Shown piece by piece: positions 6,601 to 14,217 of a stretch of 19,155 bases of DNA (its first letter is position 1; every line of letters begins with the position of its first letter). Source of the DNA: JAOADN01 sp049323795 (lineage in GTDB: Bacteria; Pseudomonadota; Alphaproteobacteria; Rhodobacterales; Rhodobacteraceae); the NCBI GenBank assembly GCA_049323795.1, contig JBMOOH010000027.1, forward strand, positions 1 through 19,155. Reading direction: 5' to 3'. A program made the position numbers and the translations under genes. Below the pieces are notes generated by a model, which worked only from the letters and a program-made list of their open reading frames with translations, had not been told where the DNA came from and did not search any database.

Positions 6601-8493
6601 TCAGCCCTTCGGATGGAAGAAGTCGTAGACTGCCTGCGCCGTGGCGGCCGAGATCCCCGACACCGCCCTGAGGTCGTCGAGCCCCGCCCGCGCCACCGCC
6701 TTGGCCGACCCGAAATGCGCCAGCAGGGCCCGCTTGCGCGCCGCCCCGATCCCCGGAACCTCGTCGAGCGGCGTCGCCGCCACCGCCTTCGCCCGCTTCG
6801 CGCGGTGCGCGCCGATGGCCCAGCGGTGCGCCTCGTCGCGCAGGCGCTGGACGAAGTAGAGCACGGGGTCGTTGCGCGGAAGCGCCATCACCGGGCGACC
6901 GGGGCGGTGGAATTCCTCTTTCCCCGCATCCCGGTCGATCCCCTTGGCGACGCCGATGACCGGCACGTCGTCGACCCCCATCTCCTCCAGGATTCCCGAA
7001 ACGGCCGAAACCTGCCCCGCGCCCCCGTCGATCAGCAGGAGGTCGGGCCACGTCTCGCCCTGCCGGTCGGGGTCTTCCTTCAGAAGCCGTCCGAAGCGGC
7101 GCGTCAGCACCTCGCGCATCATCCCGAAGTCGTCGCCGGGGGCGAGGTCGGCCGAGCGGATGTTGAACTTGCGGTACTGCCCTTTCACGAACCCGTCCGG
7201 CCCGGCCACCACCATGCCGCCCACGGCGTCGGTGCCCATGATGTGGCTGTTGTCGTAGACCTCGATCCGGCGCGGCGGCGACTCGAGCCCGAAGGCATCC
7301 GCGAGGCCCTCGAGGAGCTTCGCCTGGGTCGCGTTCTCGCTCATGCGCCGCGCCAGGCTTTCCCGGGCGTTCCGCCGCGCATTCTCGACCAGTTCCGCCT
7401 TCTCGCCCCGCCGGGGGACGGCGAGATCCACCTTGCGCCCCGCCCGCTGCGACAGCAGCTCGACCATCAGGTCCGCGTCCTCGATCCCGTGCGACAGGAG
7501 GATCAGGCGCGGAGGATCCTTGTCGTCGTAGAACTGGCCGAGGAAGGCCTCCAGCACCTCGGCCTCGCCCGCGCCCGCGCCGGTCCTCGGGTAGAAGTCG
7601 CGGTTGCCCCAGCTCTGGTTCGCGCGGATGAAGAAGACCTGCACGCAGGCCTGCCCGCCCTCCATGTGCAGCGCCACCACGTCGGCCTCGGCCACGCCGC
7701 GCGGGTTGATTCCCTGTCCGGCCTGCACCGCCGTCAGCGCGCGGATGCGGTCGCGCAGCGCCGCCGCGCGTTCGAACTCCATCGCCTCGGACGCCGCCGC
7801 CATCTGCGCCGCGAGGTCGGCCTGCACCCGCGTCGTCCGGCCCTTCAGGAACTCCTCGGCCTCGGCCACCAGCGCCGCGTAGCCGGCTTCGTCGATCAGC
7901 CCGACGCAGGGGCCGCTGCACCGCCTGATCTGGTAGAGCAGGCAGGGCCGCGTACGGGATGCGAACATCGCGTCCGAGCAGGACCGCAGCAGGAACACCT
8001 TCTGCAACTGGTTGAGCGTCCGGTTCACCGCACCGGCGCTCGCGAAGGGGCCGTAGTAGTCGCCCTTCTCCTTCTTCGCGCCCCGGTGCTTCCTGATCTG
8101 CGGAAAGGGGTGGTCCTTCGCCACGAGGATGTTCGGGAACGACTTGTCGTCGCGCAGCAGCACGTTGTAGCGGGGCTTGAGCTGCTTGATCAGGTTCTGC
8201 TCGAGCAGAAGCGCCTCGGTCTCGGTCCGCGTGGTCAGGAACATCATCTGCGCGGTTTCCGAGATCATCCGCGCGATCCGCCCCGAATGCCCGTGGGGCC
8301 GGGCGTAGTTCGACACCCGCGCCTTCAGGTTCCGCGCCTTGCCGACGTAGAGCACGCGCGCCTGGTCATCGAGCATCCGGTAGACGCCGGGCGACGCGTC
8401 GAGCCTCTGGGCATAGGACTGGATGACCGTGTGCCCCCGCGGGACGGGTCCGGCTGGTCGCGTCGCGGCCGGCATGTCGCCTGACTCCGTCAT
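6601..8493 (-). CDS. uvrC: Excinuclease ABC subunit UvrC
   Basis: UvrC makes the two incisions flanking a DNA lesion after UvrAB recognition in nucleotide excision repair. The product is 630 residues, normal size. In order it has a GIY-YIG-type nuclease domain (SPGVYRML … VLYVGKARNLKARVSNY, about 34–65) and a CLLYQIRRCSGPCVG segment. A UVR motif (EAMEFERAAALRDRIRAL) binds UvrB. The RNase H-like endonuclease domain shows IEVYDNSHIMGTDAVGGMVV and DLLLIDGGAGQVSA. A C-terminal helix-hairpin-helix pair is seen in DEVPGIGAARKRALLAHFG and AVSGISAATAQAVYDFF. Start: ATG 8493 has GGAAGG directly against it, too close to serve. ATG 8475 has GGAG nine bases upstream, so translation may begin there, six residues later. 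It heads the minus-strand run and is preceded by an AT-rich 313-bp region. Confidence 0.96.
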   Translation of the reverse strand: MTESGDMPAATRPAGPVPRGHTVIQSYAQRLDASPGVYRMLDDQARVLYVGKARNLKARVSNYARPHGHSGRIARMISETAQMMFLTTRTETEALLLEQNLIKQLKPRYNVLLRDDKSFPNILVAKDHPFPQIRKHRGAKKEKGDYYGPFASAGAVNRTLNQLQKVFLLRSCSDAMFASRTRPCLLYQIRRCSGPCVGLIDEAGYAALVAEAEEFLKGRTTRVQADLAAQMAAASEAMEFERAAALRDRIRALTAVQAGQGINPRGVAEADVVALHMEGGQACVQVFFIRANQSWGNRDFYPRTGAGAGEAEVLEAFLGQFYDDKDPPRLILLSHGIEDADLMVELLSQRAGRKVDLAVPRRGEKAELVENARRNARESLARRMSENATQAKLLEGLADAFGLESPPRRIEVYDNSHIMGTDAVGGMVVAGPDGFVKGQYRKFNIRSADLAPGDDFGMMREVLTRRFGRLLKEDPDRQGETWPDLLLIDGGAGQVSAVSGILEEMGVDDVPVIGVAKGIDRDAGKEEFHRPGRPVMALPRNDPVLYFVQRLRDEAHRWAIGAHRAKRAKAVAATPLDEVPGIGAARKRALLAHFGSAKAVARAGLDDLRAVSGISAATAQAVYDFFHPKG

Positions 8494-8552
8494 CCTTCCC
8501 GGATCCGTGATTCTGCCCCCGCCGCTGCAACCTTACGCCACGCCGCGCAAGC

Positions 8553-8564
8553 GGAAAGCTTTCC
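8553..8564. repeat. Perfect 12-bp palindrome GGAAAGCTTTCC
   Basis: GGAAAGCTTTCC is fully self-complementary and is followed at once by a second dyad, TCCAC (8562–8566) with GTGGA (8574–8578). The two lie about 60–70 bp upstream of the uvrC start, where a regulator could act. The binding protein is unknown. Confidence 0.5.
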
Positions 8565-8573
8565 ACGGTTTCT

Positions 8574-8584
8574 GTGGACAAGTC
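8574..8584 (+). repeat. GTGGACAAGTC direct repeat, copy 1 (DnaA-box-like)
   Basis: The 11-mer GTGGACAAGTC occurs here and again at 8762–8772, in the same orientation and 188 bp apart. With the preceding T, positions 8573–8581 read TGTGGACAA, whose complement TTGTCCACA differs at one base from the DnaA-box consensus TTWTNCACA. Confidence 0.45.
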
Positions 8585-8761
8585 TGGAGACAAGATTTGG
8601 GGAGCGGGGAATTCTCCTTGTTTTCGGCCCGCTTCGCAGATTTGCCCAAAAAACAGGCACGAGCGTAACCCTCTGAAAACAAGCGAGATTTTTTCCATAT
8701 CCCGGCAAATCACTGAAAGCATTGACAGAATCGTGACGAGCATGTGACAGCAAGGCCCGCG

Positions 8762-8772
8762 GTGGACAAGTC
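8762..8772 (+). repeat. GTGGACAAGTC direct repeat, copy 2
   Basis: This is the second exact copy of the 11-mer at 8574–8584, close to the 3' end of the short-chain dehydrogenase gene. As a DnaA box it is poorer (GGTGGACAA, two mismatches). It could be chance, but it lies in the same AT-rich region. Confidence 0.4.
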
Positions 8773-8806
8773 AAGGCCCAGACGCGCATTTCCGCGCCTT
8801 CCGCGG

Positions 8807-9640
8807 CTACTCGACGCCCAGCACGTCGGGCGTGCGCCAGCCAAGGTGCTGGCCCCCGTCCACGCAGAGAAGCTGTCCGGTGACTGATTTCGCGTCGATC
8901 AGGTAGCCCAGCGCGGCAGAGACCTCGCCGGGCGTGGCGCCGCGCCCGAGGATCACCGCCCTGCGCTGGCGGGTGAAATGCTCCTCGCTCTGCCGGGTGC
9001 CCCTCAGCGTCGGGCCGGGCCCGATGGCATTCACCCGGATATCGGGCGCGAGCGCCTGCGCGGCGGTGCGCGTGAAACCCCAAAGGCCCATCTTCGCGAT
9101 CGTGTAGGTCATGAATTCGGGCGTCGGCTTCAGCACCCGCTGGTCGATGATGTTGACCACCATCGCCCGTGCGACAGGCTCGGCGCCGCTGCGATCGGCC
9201 TTCGGCGCCTGCGCGGCGAAGGCCTGCGTCAGCACGAAGGGTGCGCGCAGGTTCGACCCGATGTGGCGGTCCCAGCCGGTCTTCGTGGCGGTCGCCAGGG
9301 TGTCGTATTCGAAGATGGACGCGTTGTTGACCAGAAGCGTCAGGGGCCCGCCCAGCGCCCTGGCCGCCCGCCCCACCAGACCCGCCGTGTCGTCCTCGTT
9401 CAGCAGGTCGGCCTTCAGGGTCGCCGCCATCCGCCCCGCCTCGCGCACGCCGGCGGCCGTCGCGGCCGCCTCGTCGGCCGAAGCGTTGTAGTGGACCGCC
9501 ACGTCGAACCCGCGCGCGGCAAGGTCAAGCACGATCGCGGCGCCGATGCGCCGGGCGCCGCCCGTGACCAGCGCCCGACCTGCCGGTTCCGTCGCCGCCC
9601 CGTGCGTCGCCGCCCCGTGCGTCACCGTCCCCTCCGCCAT
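8807..9640 (-). CDS. Short-chain dehydrogenase, pteridine reductase/FolM-like
   Basis: This 277-residue NAD(P)-dependent oxidoreductase has a Rossmann fold. The nucleotide-binding motif is TGGARRIG (about 26–33), followed by VNNAS (104–108). The active site is unusual. Instead of the common Ser, there is Asp166 in NIID, then Tyr179 and Lys183 in YTIAK. The D-to-Y spacing of 13 and Y-to-K spacing of 4 match the Asp-Tyr-Lys triad of trypanosomatid pteridine reductase PTR1 and the FolM dihydromonapterin reductase group. RVNAIGPGPTL also fits that branch. Reduction of a pterin or dihydrofolate is therefore possible but unproven. The N-terminus has a THGAA duplication. The start ATG at 9640 has GGAGG upstream with good spacing. 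It lies 34 bp after the microprotein gene, probably in the same operon as the S49 peptidase. Confidence 0.88.
   Translation of the reverse strand: MAEGTVTHGAATHGAATEPAGRALVTGGARRIGAAIVLDLAARGFDVAVHYNASADEAAATAAGVREAGRMAATLKADLLNEDDTAGLVGRAARALGGPLTLLVNNASIFEYDTLATATKTGWDRHIGSNLRAPFVLTQAFAAQAPKADRSGAEPVARAMVVNIIDQRVLKPTPEFMTYTIAKMGLWGFTRTAAQALAPDIRVNAIGPGPTLRGTRQSEEHFTRQRRAVILGRGATPGEVSAALGYLIDAKSVTGQLLCVDGGQHLGWRTPDVLGVE
9591..9620. repeat. 15-bp tandem duplication in the SDR N-terminus
   Basis: GTCGCCGCCCCGTGC is present twice in perfect tandem (9591–9605 and 9606–9620). Being a multiple of three it keeps the frame and encodes THGAA twice near the start of the dehydrogenase, ahead of the nucleotide-binding fold. 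It is a likely replication-slippage site. Confidence 0.75.
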
Positions 9641-9674
9641 GGTCCCCTCCGCATGGCTCCCTTCGCCCCCTCCG

Positions 9675-9770
9675 TCACCGCCGCCGCCTCCGGCGCCCGC
9701 GTCCGAAGAGCCCGCCGAGCCACGCGATCAGACCCATCAGCACCAGGAAGACGAGAACCGACTTGACCAT
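9675..9770 (-). CDS. 31-residue single-helix membrane microprotein
   Basis: A short frame of 31 codons begins with ATG at 9770, directly against the stop codon of the S49 peptidase (TGA at 9773–9771, no spacer). It ends at TGA 9677–9675. The product starts MVKSVLVFLVLMGLIAWLGG: a Lys near the N-terminus, a hydrophobic helix of about 18 residues, then LFG and a C-terminal run of arginines with one Gly (GRGRRRRRR). That pattern is a typical one-helix membrane peptide with a basic cytoplasmic tail. I know no named family for it. The abutting stop and start argue for translation by re-initiation after the peptidase. It may partner that membrane-associated protease. Its coding status rests on composition and position only. 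Confidence 0.55.
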   Translation of the reverse strand: MVKSVLVFLVLMGLIAWLGGLFGRGRRRRRR

Positions 9771-10571
9771 TCAGAGCCCGTAGCGCGCCAGAAGCGCGCG
9801 TTCCTCGACCAGATCGGCCGCATCGGCGAGCACGGACATTCCGAGCCGCCGGAGGATCGGCCGGCGCGGGGCGAGGGGGACGAAACGGGTCTTCGGCCCG
9901 TGCAGTTCCTTCATCTTCGGCACCAGATGCGCGATCCCGTCGGCAAGACCCATGTCAACCGCCGCCTGGCCGACCCAGATGTCGCCGGTGAAGAGGTCGC
10001 GCTCTCCGGACAGCCGGTCGCCCCGCCGCGCCCGGATCTGTGCCTTGAACGTCTCGTGAAGCTGCTCGAGCACGGCCCGGAGACGCTCCACATCCCCGGG
10101 TTTCTCGGGCCGGAACGGATCGAGCATCGACTTCGACGCGCCGGCGGTGTGGACCCGCCGCTCGACCCCGTGGCGTGCGATCAGGTCCTGGAACCCGAAG
10201 CCCGACGAGATCACGCCGATCGAGCCCAGGACCGAGGTCGGATCGACCCAGATCCTGTCCGCCGCCGAGGCCAGCCAGTAGCCGCCCGAGGCCGCCACAT
10301 CCTCGACGAAGGCATGGACGGGCACCTTGTGCTCGTCCGCCAGCCGCCGGATGCGCGCCGCGATCAGCGAGGACTGCGCCGGCGATCCGCCCGGCGAATT
10401 GATCGCCAGCGCCACGGCCGCCGCCCTGCCCTTGCGGAAGGCCCGCTCGATCAGCGGCGCGATGCCCTGCTCGTTCAGTCCCCCGACCCCGAAACGGCTG
10501 CCCGAGGCGATCATGCCCTGAAGCCGGATCACCGGGACGACGGGAGGCTGGGGCAGGAAGGGCAGGGGCAT
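9771..10571 (-). CDS. S49 family serine peptidase, SohB/SppA-like
   Basis: The 266-residue product is a compact member of the S49 (signal peptide peptidase A) family, which degrades cleaved signal peptides and membrane-protein fragments with a Ser-Lys dyad. PVIRLQGMI opens the fold. INSPGGSPAQSS is the oxyanion region, and VAASGGYWLA holds the nucleophile Ser95. GASKSMLDPF carries Lys147. The Ser-to-Lys spacing of 52 equals that of the single-domain Bacillus subtilis SppA. LFTGDIWVGQAAVDMGLADGI is the conserved tail. No membrane helix or signal peptide is seen in the 10 or so residues before the fold, so it may be cytoplasmic or membrane-peripheral. The ribosome site before ATG 10571 is weak (GGGA). 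It is divergent from the LysR gene and leads an operon with the microprotein and the dehydrogenase. Confidence 0.9.
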   Translation of the reverse strand: MPLPFLPQPPVVPVIRLQGMIASGSRFGVGGLNEQGIAPLIERAFRKGRAAAVALAINSPGGSPAQSSLIAARIRRLADEHKVPVHAFVEDVAASGGYWLASAADRIWVDPTSVLGSIGVISSGFGFQDLIARHGVERRVHTAGASKSMLDPFRPEKPGDVERLRAVLEQLHETFKAQIRARRGDRLSGERDLFTGDIWVGQAAVDMGLADGIAHLVPKMKELHGPKTRFVPLAPRRPILRRLGMSVLADAADLVEERALLARYGL

Positions 10572-10698
10572 GGTCCCGATGTAGACCCCGAAGGACCAGC
10601 CGGCAAGCGTTCCCCGAGGAGCCCCCGCGAAGCTCTCCGTTTCCGATCCTGAAGTATCCCCCCTTCTTCCTGCCCGACCGATCCGCTAGCCTTCGCGG

Positions 10699-11583
10699 AT
10701 GATCGACAAGCTCGAAATGCTCATCGCGCTGGCGACGGAACGCCACTTCGGCCGCGCGGCCGAGACGCTCGGCATCACCCAGCCGTCGCTCTCGGGCGGG
10801 ATCAGGCAGCTCGAGGACCAGCTCGGCGTCCAGCTCGTCTTCCGCGGCTCGCGCTTCCAGGGACTGACGCCCGAGGGCCAGCGCGTGCTCGACTGGGCGC
10901 GGCGGATCGTCGGCGACGCGCGGACGCTGAAGGACGAGATGCGGGCGGTGAAGTCGGGCGTCTCGGGCAACCTCAGGATCGGCGTCATCCCGACGGCTTT
11001 GCCCATGATCGCCACCCTGACCGAACCGTTCCTGTCCGGGAACCCCAATGTCCGCGTCACGATCCTGTCGATGACGAGCTACGAGATCCTCGACGCGATC
11101 GAGAACCTGACGATCGACGCGGGCGTCACATATCTCGAGAACGAGCCGCTCGGCCGGGTCGAGAAGGTGCCGCTGCATGTCGAGCGCTACGAACTCCTCG
11201 TCGCCGAAGGCTCGCCGCTGGCCGCTTTGCCCGAGGTGTCGTGGGAAGAGGCCGGGGCGCAGCCCCTGTGCCTGCTGACGGGCAACATGCAGAACCGCCG
11301 GATCATCAACCAGCACCTCGCCGAGATCGGGGTGTCGGCGGCACCGCGGGTCGAGTCGAACTCCACCATCGCCCTGGTCGCGCATGTGGTGACCGGGCGC
11401 TGGGCGTCGATCGTCCCGATGACGCTCGCCGAGATGTTCGGGCGCGGGGCGGGGCTTGCGGCCATCCCCATCGCGGACCGGGGCGCCAAGCACGTCGTCG
11501 GCCTCATCGCCGCCCACCGCGAGCCGCACACGCCGCTCCTTTCGGCGCTTCTCGATGAGGCGCGGCGGGTGTCGCGGGTCTAG
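10699..11583 (+). CDS. LysR-family transcriptional regulator, probable formate dehydrogenase regulator
   Basis: The 294-residue product has a normal LysR layout. The N-terminal winged helix-turn-helix (residues about 1–60) reads MIDKLEMLIALATERHFGRA … GITQPSLSGGIRQLE. A linker helix and a periplasmic-binding-protein-like effector domain (about 90–294) follow. The sequence, including CLLTGNMQNRRIINQHL and VGLIAAHREPHTPLL, resembles what I recall of regulators encoded beside NAD-linked formate dehydrogenase (fds) operons. Here, however, the fds operon begins about 5.5 kb further on. A LysR-type operator is visible there (17037–17055). It is divergent from the S49 peptidase with 127 bp between. 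It converges with the luciferase-like gene, with 38 bp between stops. Family membership is certain; the fds assignment is inference. Confidence 0.9.
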   Translation: MIDKLEMLIALATERHFGRAAETLGITQPSLSGGIRQLEDQLGVQLVFRGSRFQGLTPEGQRVLDWARRIVGDARTLKDEMRAVKSGVSGNLRIGVIPTALPMIATLTEPFLSGNPNVRVTILSMTSYEILDAIENLTIDAGVTYLENEPLGRVEKVPLHVERYELLVAEGSPLAALPEVSWEEAGAQPLCLLTGNMQNRRIINQHLAEIGVSAAPRVESNSTIALVAHVVTGRWASIVPMTLAEMFGRGAGLAAIPIADRGAKHVVGLIAAHREPHTPLLSALLDEARRVSRV

Positions 11584-11621
11584 CCTTTCGCGCCGTTCCT
11601 CCCGTCGGCCCGGCGGCAGCG

Positions 11622-12656
11622 TCAGGCAAAGGCGGGGATGACGTGCCGGCAGAAAAGCTCCATCGACCGCTTCTGCTCGGCGTGGCCGAGCCCGAGGCTT
11701 GCGTAGTAGATGAACTCGTCCACGCCCAGCGCCTCATACTCCCTCAGCTTGGCGATCACCTCGTCGGGGGTGCCGAACATCAGGTTCCGGCCCAGCATCT
11801 CGGGGTCGTATTCGGCGCGGTTGCCGAGCAGCTCGAAAGGGATCGACTTCGGGAAGCCGTTCTGCACGTCGCCCATGTTCTTGAACAGGTTCTCGAACTG
11901 GCTCAGTTGCCGCTGCGCGGCGCGGACGGGAACCATCCAGTCCTCCTTCCGGTCATAGACCGCCGTATGGCGCATCATCGCCATGATCGGGCGCTTCCTG
12001 CCGGGGTTCTCCGCCAGCGCCTCGTTCATCCGCGCCATGTAGAGCCCGGCCTCGCCCATGTCGCGGGTCAGGGGCCAGGACTGGATGTTGCAGCCGTGCC
12101 TGACCGCATAGTCATAGGTGACCGGCGCGCGGGCCGCGACCCAGACCGGCACTTCCGCCTGCATGGGTTTGGGGCAGGAGGTCGAGGCCGGGAAGGACCA
12201 GAACTCGCCGTTGTGCTCATAGTCCCCCTGCCAGAGCGCGCGGATCACCGGCAGCATTTCCTGCATGTAGCGCCAGGCGTCGGTCTGCTTCAGACCCGGG
12301 CGCATCCGGTCGAACTCGCGCTGGTAGGCGCCCGAGCCGATGCCGAATTCCAGCCGTCCGCCCGAGATCAGGTCGACGAAGGCCGCCTCGCCCGCTGCCC
12401 GGATCGGGTGCCAGTAGGGCGCCGCGATCACCGCCGTGCCGAGACGGATGCGGTCGGTGTTTTCGGCCCACCAGGTGAGGATCGAGAAGGGGTTCGGCGC
12501 GATGGTCATCTCCAGCGCATGGTGCTCGGCCGCCCAGGCGATGCGGAAGCCGCCCGCGTCGGCCATCTGCACCATCTCCAGCGTGTGGCGCGCGACATCC
12601 CGCATGTCGAGGCGGTCGTCCATCCGCTCCATGTTGATCGCGAGCTGGAATTTCAT
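11622..12656 (-). CDS. LLM-class (luciferase-like) flavin-dependent monooxygenase
   Basis: The 344-residue product is a TIM-barrel bacterial-luciferase-type monooxygenase. These enzymes use reduced FMN, supplied by a separate flavin reductase, and O2 to oxidise an organic substrate. Signatures include MVQMADAGGFRIAWAAEHH (residues about 29–47), IRLGTAVIAAPYWHPIRAAGE and DLISGGRLEFGIGSGAY. It also has VPVWVAARAP and the C-terminal FGTPDEVIAKLREYEALGVDE. It does not show the start or motifs I associate with RutA, so the substrate is unknown. The start ATG at 12656 follows the aldehyde dehydrogenase stop by 27 bp, so the two share a minus-strand operon. A flavin reductase gene is in the divergent arm of the same cassette and would be the natural partner. 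Confidence 0.9.
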   Translation of the reverse strand: MKFQLAINMERMDDRLDMRDVARHTLEMVQMADAGGFRIAWAAEHHALEMTIAPNPFSILTWWAENTDRIRLGTAVIAAPYWHPIRAAGEAAFVDLISGGRLEFGIGSGAYQREFDRMRPGLKQTDAWRYMQEMLPVIRALWQGDYEHNGEFWSFPASTSCPKPMQAEVPVWVAARAPVTYDYAVRHGCNIQSWPLTRDMGEAGLYMARMNEALAENPGRKRPIMAMMRHTAVYDRKEDWMVPVRAAQRQLSQFENLFKNMGDVQNGFPKSIPFELLGNRAEYDPEMLGRNLMFGTPDEVIAKLREYEALGVDEFIYYASLGLGHAEQKRSMELFCRHVIPAFA

Positions 12657-12683
12657 CGTGCCCTCTCTGGTTCCCGGCAGTCT

Positions 12684-14162
12684 TCAGCGCATGACGAAGG
12701 GGTTTGCGACCGGCTCGGACGAGGTGCTGATCCAGATCGTCTTGGGCCGCGTGTAGTCGTACATCGCCTGAAAGCCGCTTTCCCGCCCGTAGCCGGATCC
12801 CTTCACGCCGCCGAAGGGTGCGACAGGCGAAACGGCGCGGTAGGTGTTCACCCAGACGATGCCCGCCCGGACGGCGCGGGCGACGCGAAGCTGCCGTGCG
12901 CCGTTCAGGGTGAAGATGCCCGCGGCCAGTCCGTGCACGCTCCGGTTGGCGAGGGCGACCGCCTCCTCCTCCGTCCGGAAGCGCAGGACCGACAGGACCG
13001 GGCCGAACAGCTCGGTGTCCACGATCGTCAGGTCGGGCGAGGGGCAGTCGATGATGGTGGGCTCGTAGTACGTTCCGCCGAGGCCCGGCGGCTGCCGCCC
13101 CCCGACGAGCACCCGGCCGCCTTCCCGCTCTGCCCCGGCCACCTGCGCCTCGATGTGGCGAAGCTGGCCCTCGGTGCAGAGCGGACCCATCTGGGTCTCC
13201 TCGGCCAGCGGGTCGCCGATGCGGATGCCGCGTGCCGCCGCCACCATGCGCTCGAGAAAGGCATCGGCGATGCCGTCCTGCACGATCAGCCGCGACCCCG
13301 CGACGCAGCTCTGCCCCGTCGCGCCGAAGATTCCGGCGGCCGCGCCGTTCACCGCGCTTTCCAGGTCCGCGTCGTCGAAGACGATGAAGGGGGACTTGCC
13401 GCCAAGCTCGAGCGAGACCTCGGCGAAGTTCTCGGCCGAATTGCGCACGACATGGCGCGCCGCCGCAGGCCCCCCGGTGAACGAGATGCGCGCCACCAGC
13501 GGATGGCGCGTCAGCGCGCGGCCGACCTCGGCGTGGCCGGTGACGATGTTGACCACGCCGGGGGGGAAGCCCGCCTCGGCGAAAAGCGCGCCGAAGTCGA
13601 GCATCGGAACCGGGGCATGTTCCGAGGCCTTGAGCACCACCGTGTTGCCCGCCGCCAGCGCCGGGCCGATCTTCACCGCCGCAAGGAAGAGCTGGGAATT
13701 CCACGGCACGATGGCGGCCACCACGCCCAGGGGCTCGCGGTTGGAGAAGACGAACAGGTCAGGCTTGTCGATCGGCAGGACCTCGCCCGAGAGCTTGTCC
13801 GCCGCCCCCGCGTAGAAGTGGAAGAACTCGGCGATGTACTGCGCCTGCCAGCGGGTCTCCTTCAGCATCTTGCCGGTATCCAGCGTCTCGGCGCGGCCGA
13901 GTTCCTCGGACTTTCCGGCCAGAAGGTCGCCGAGGCGGCGGAGGCACCTGCCGCGCCCGCCCGGCGTCATCAGGGGCCAGGGACCGGACGAGAAGGCCCG
14001 GTCCGCCGCCCGCACGGCCCGGTCCACATCGGCCCCGGTCGCCTCGGGGATCCGTGCCCAGGGCTGGCCGGAGACCGGCGAGATGCTGTCGAACGTCCCG
14101 CGATCCGAGGCGTCGGCCCACGCGCCGTCGATCAGCATCCGGCAGTCCCTGATCCCGTCCAT
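12684..14162 (-). CDS. NAD(P)-dependent aldehyde dehydrogenase
   Basis: The 492-residue product belongs to the aldehyde dehydrogenase superfamily and oxidises an aldehyde to an acid. All key positions are seen: the oxyanion Asn in PWNSQ (about N155), Lys178 in VVLKASEHAP, the FTGG cofactor loop, Glu252 in SLELGGKSP and the catalytic Cys286 in GQSCVAGSR. PFGGVKGSGYGRESG closes the fold. It looks like the betaine-aldehyde/hydroxymuconic-semialdehyde type, but the substrate cannot be assigned. The frame is open to 14258. ATG 14162 is preferred because AGGGAG lies 6 bases upstream and the alignable part begins there. It leads the minus arm of the cassette, with the luciferase-like gene 27 bp behind, and is divergent from ridA across 137 bp. 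Confidence 0.93.
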   Translation of the reverse strand: MDGIRDCRMLIDGAWADASDRGTFDSISPVSGQPWARIPEATGADVDRAVRAADRAFSSGPWPLMTPGGRGRCLRRLGDLLAGKSEELGRAETLDTGKMLKETRWQAQYIAEFFHFYAGAADKLSGEVLPIDKPDLFVFSNREPLGVVAAIVPWNSQLFLAAVKIGPALAAGNTVVLKASEHAPVPMLDFGALFAEAGFPPGVVNIVTGHAEVGRALTRHPLVARISFTGGPAAARHVVRNSAENFAEVSLELGGKSPFIVFDDADLESAVNGAAAGIFGATGQSCVAGSRLIVQDGIADAFLERMVAAARGIRIGDPLAEETQMGPLCTEGQLRHIEAQVAGAEREGGRVLVGGRQPPGLGGTYYEPTIIDCPSPDLTIVDTELFGPVLSVLRFRTEEEAVALANRSVHGLAAGIFTLNGARQLRVARAVRAGIVWVNTYRAVSPVAPFGGVKGSGYGRESGFQAMYDYTRPKTIWISTSSEPVANPFVMR

Positions 14163-14217
14163 GCCGCACTCCCTGCACAGAGCCCCATTCTTTCGCCGGA
14201 CCCGCGCCGGCTGTTGC

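Larger units (their letters stand above)
8494..8806. other. AT-rich intergenic region upstream of uvrC
   Basis: This is the only gene-free stretch above 300 bp. It lies between the start of uvrC (8493) and the stop of the short-chain dehydrogenase (8807), and both genes are on the minus strand, so it must hold the uvrC promoter. It is clearly richer in A and T than the rest of the window, with runs such as TTTTTTCC and CCCAAAAAACAGG. I see a perfect palindrome, two copies of an 11-mer that resemble degenerate DnaA boxes, and GATTC/GAATC (GANTC) methylation sites. I do not see a convincing -35/-10 pair facing uvrC, a GTTC-N7-GTTC SOS operator, or an RNA gene. Minus-strand frames across it run into uvrC in another phase and do not look coding. 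Confidence 0.6.

Noticed and set aside
8366..8743. Minus-strand frame starting at 8743 across the AT-rich region into uvrC
   Set aside because: It overlaps uvrC in another phase, has no family features and its downstream half is clearly shadow sequence.
8722..8750. TTGACA at 8722 as a plus-strand promoter
   Set aside because: The hexamer 17 bp downstream (TGACAG) is no -10 box, and no plus-strand gene follows.
8494..8806. SOS (LexA) operator before uvrC
   Set aside because: I looked for GTTC-N7-GTTC and similar alphaproteobacterial SOS motifs and found none.
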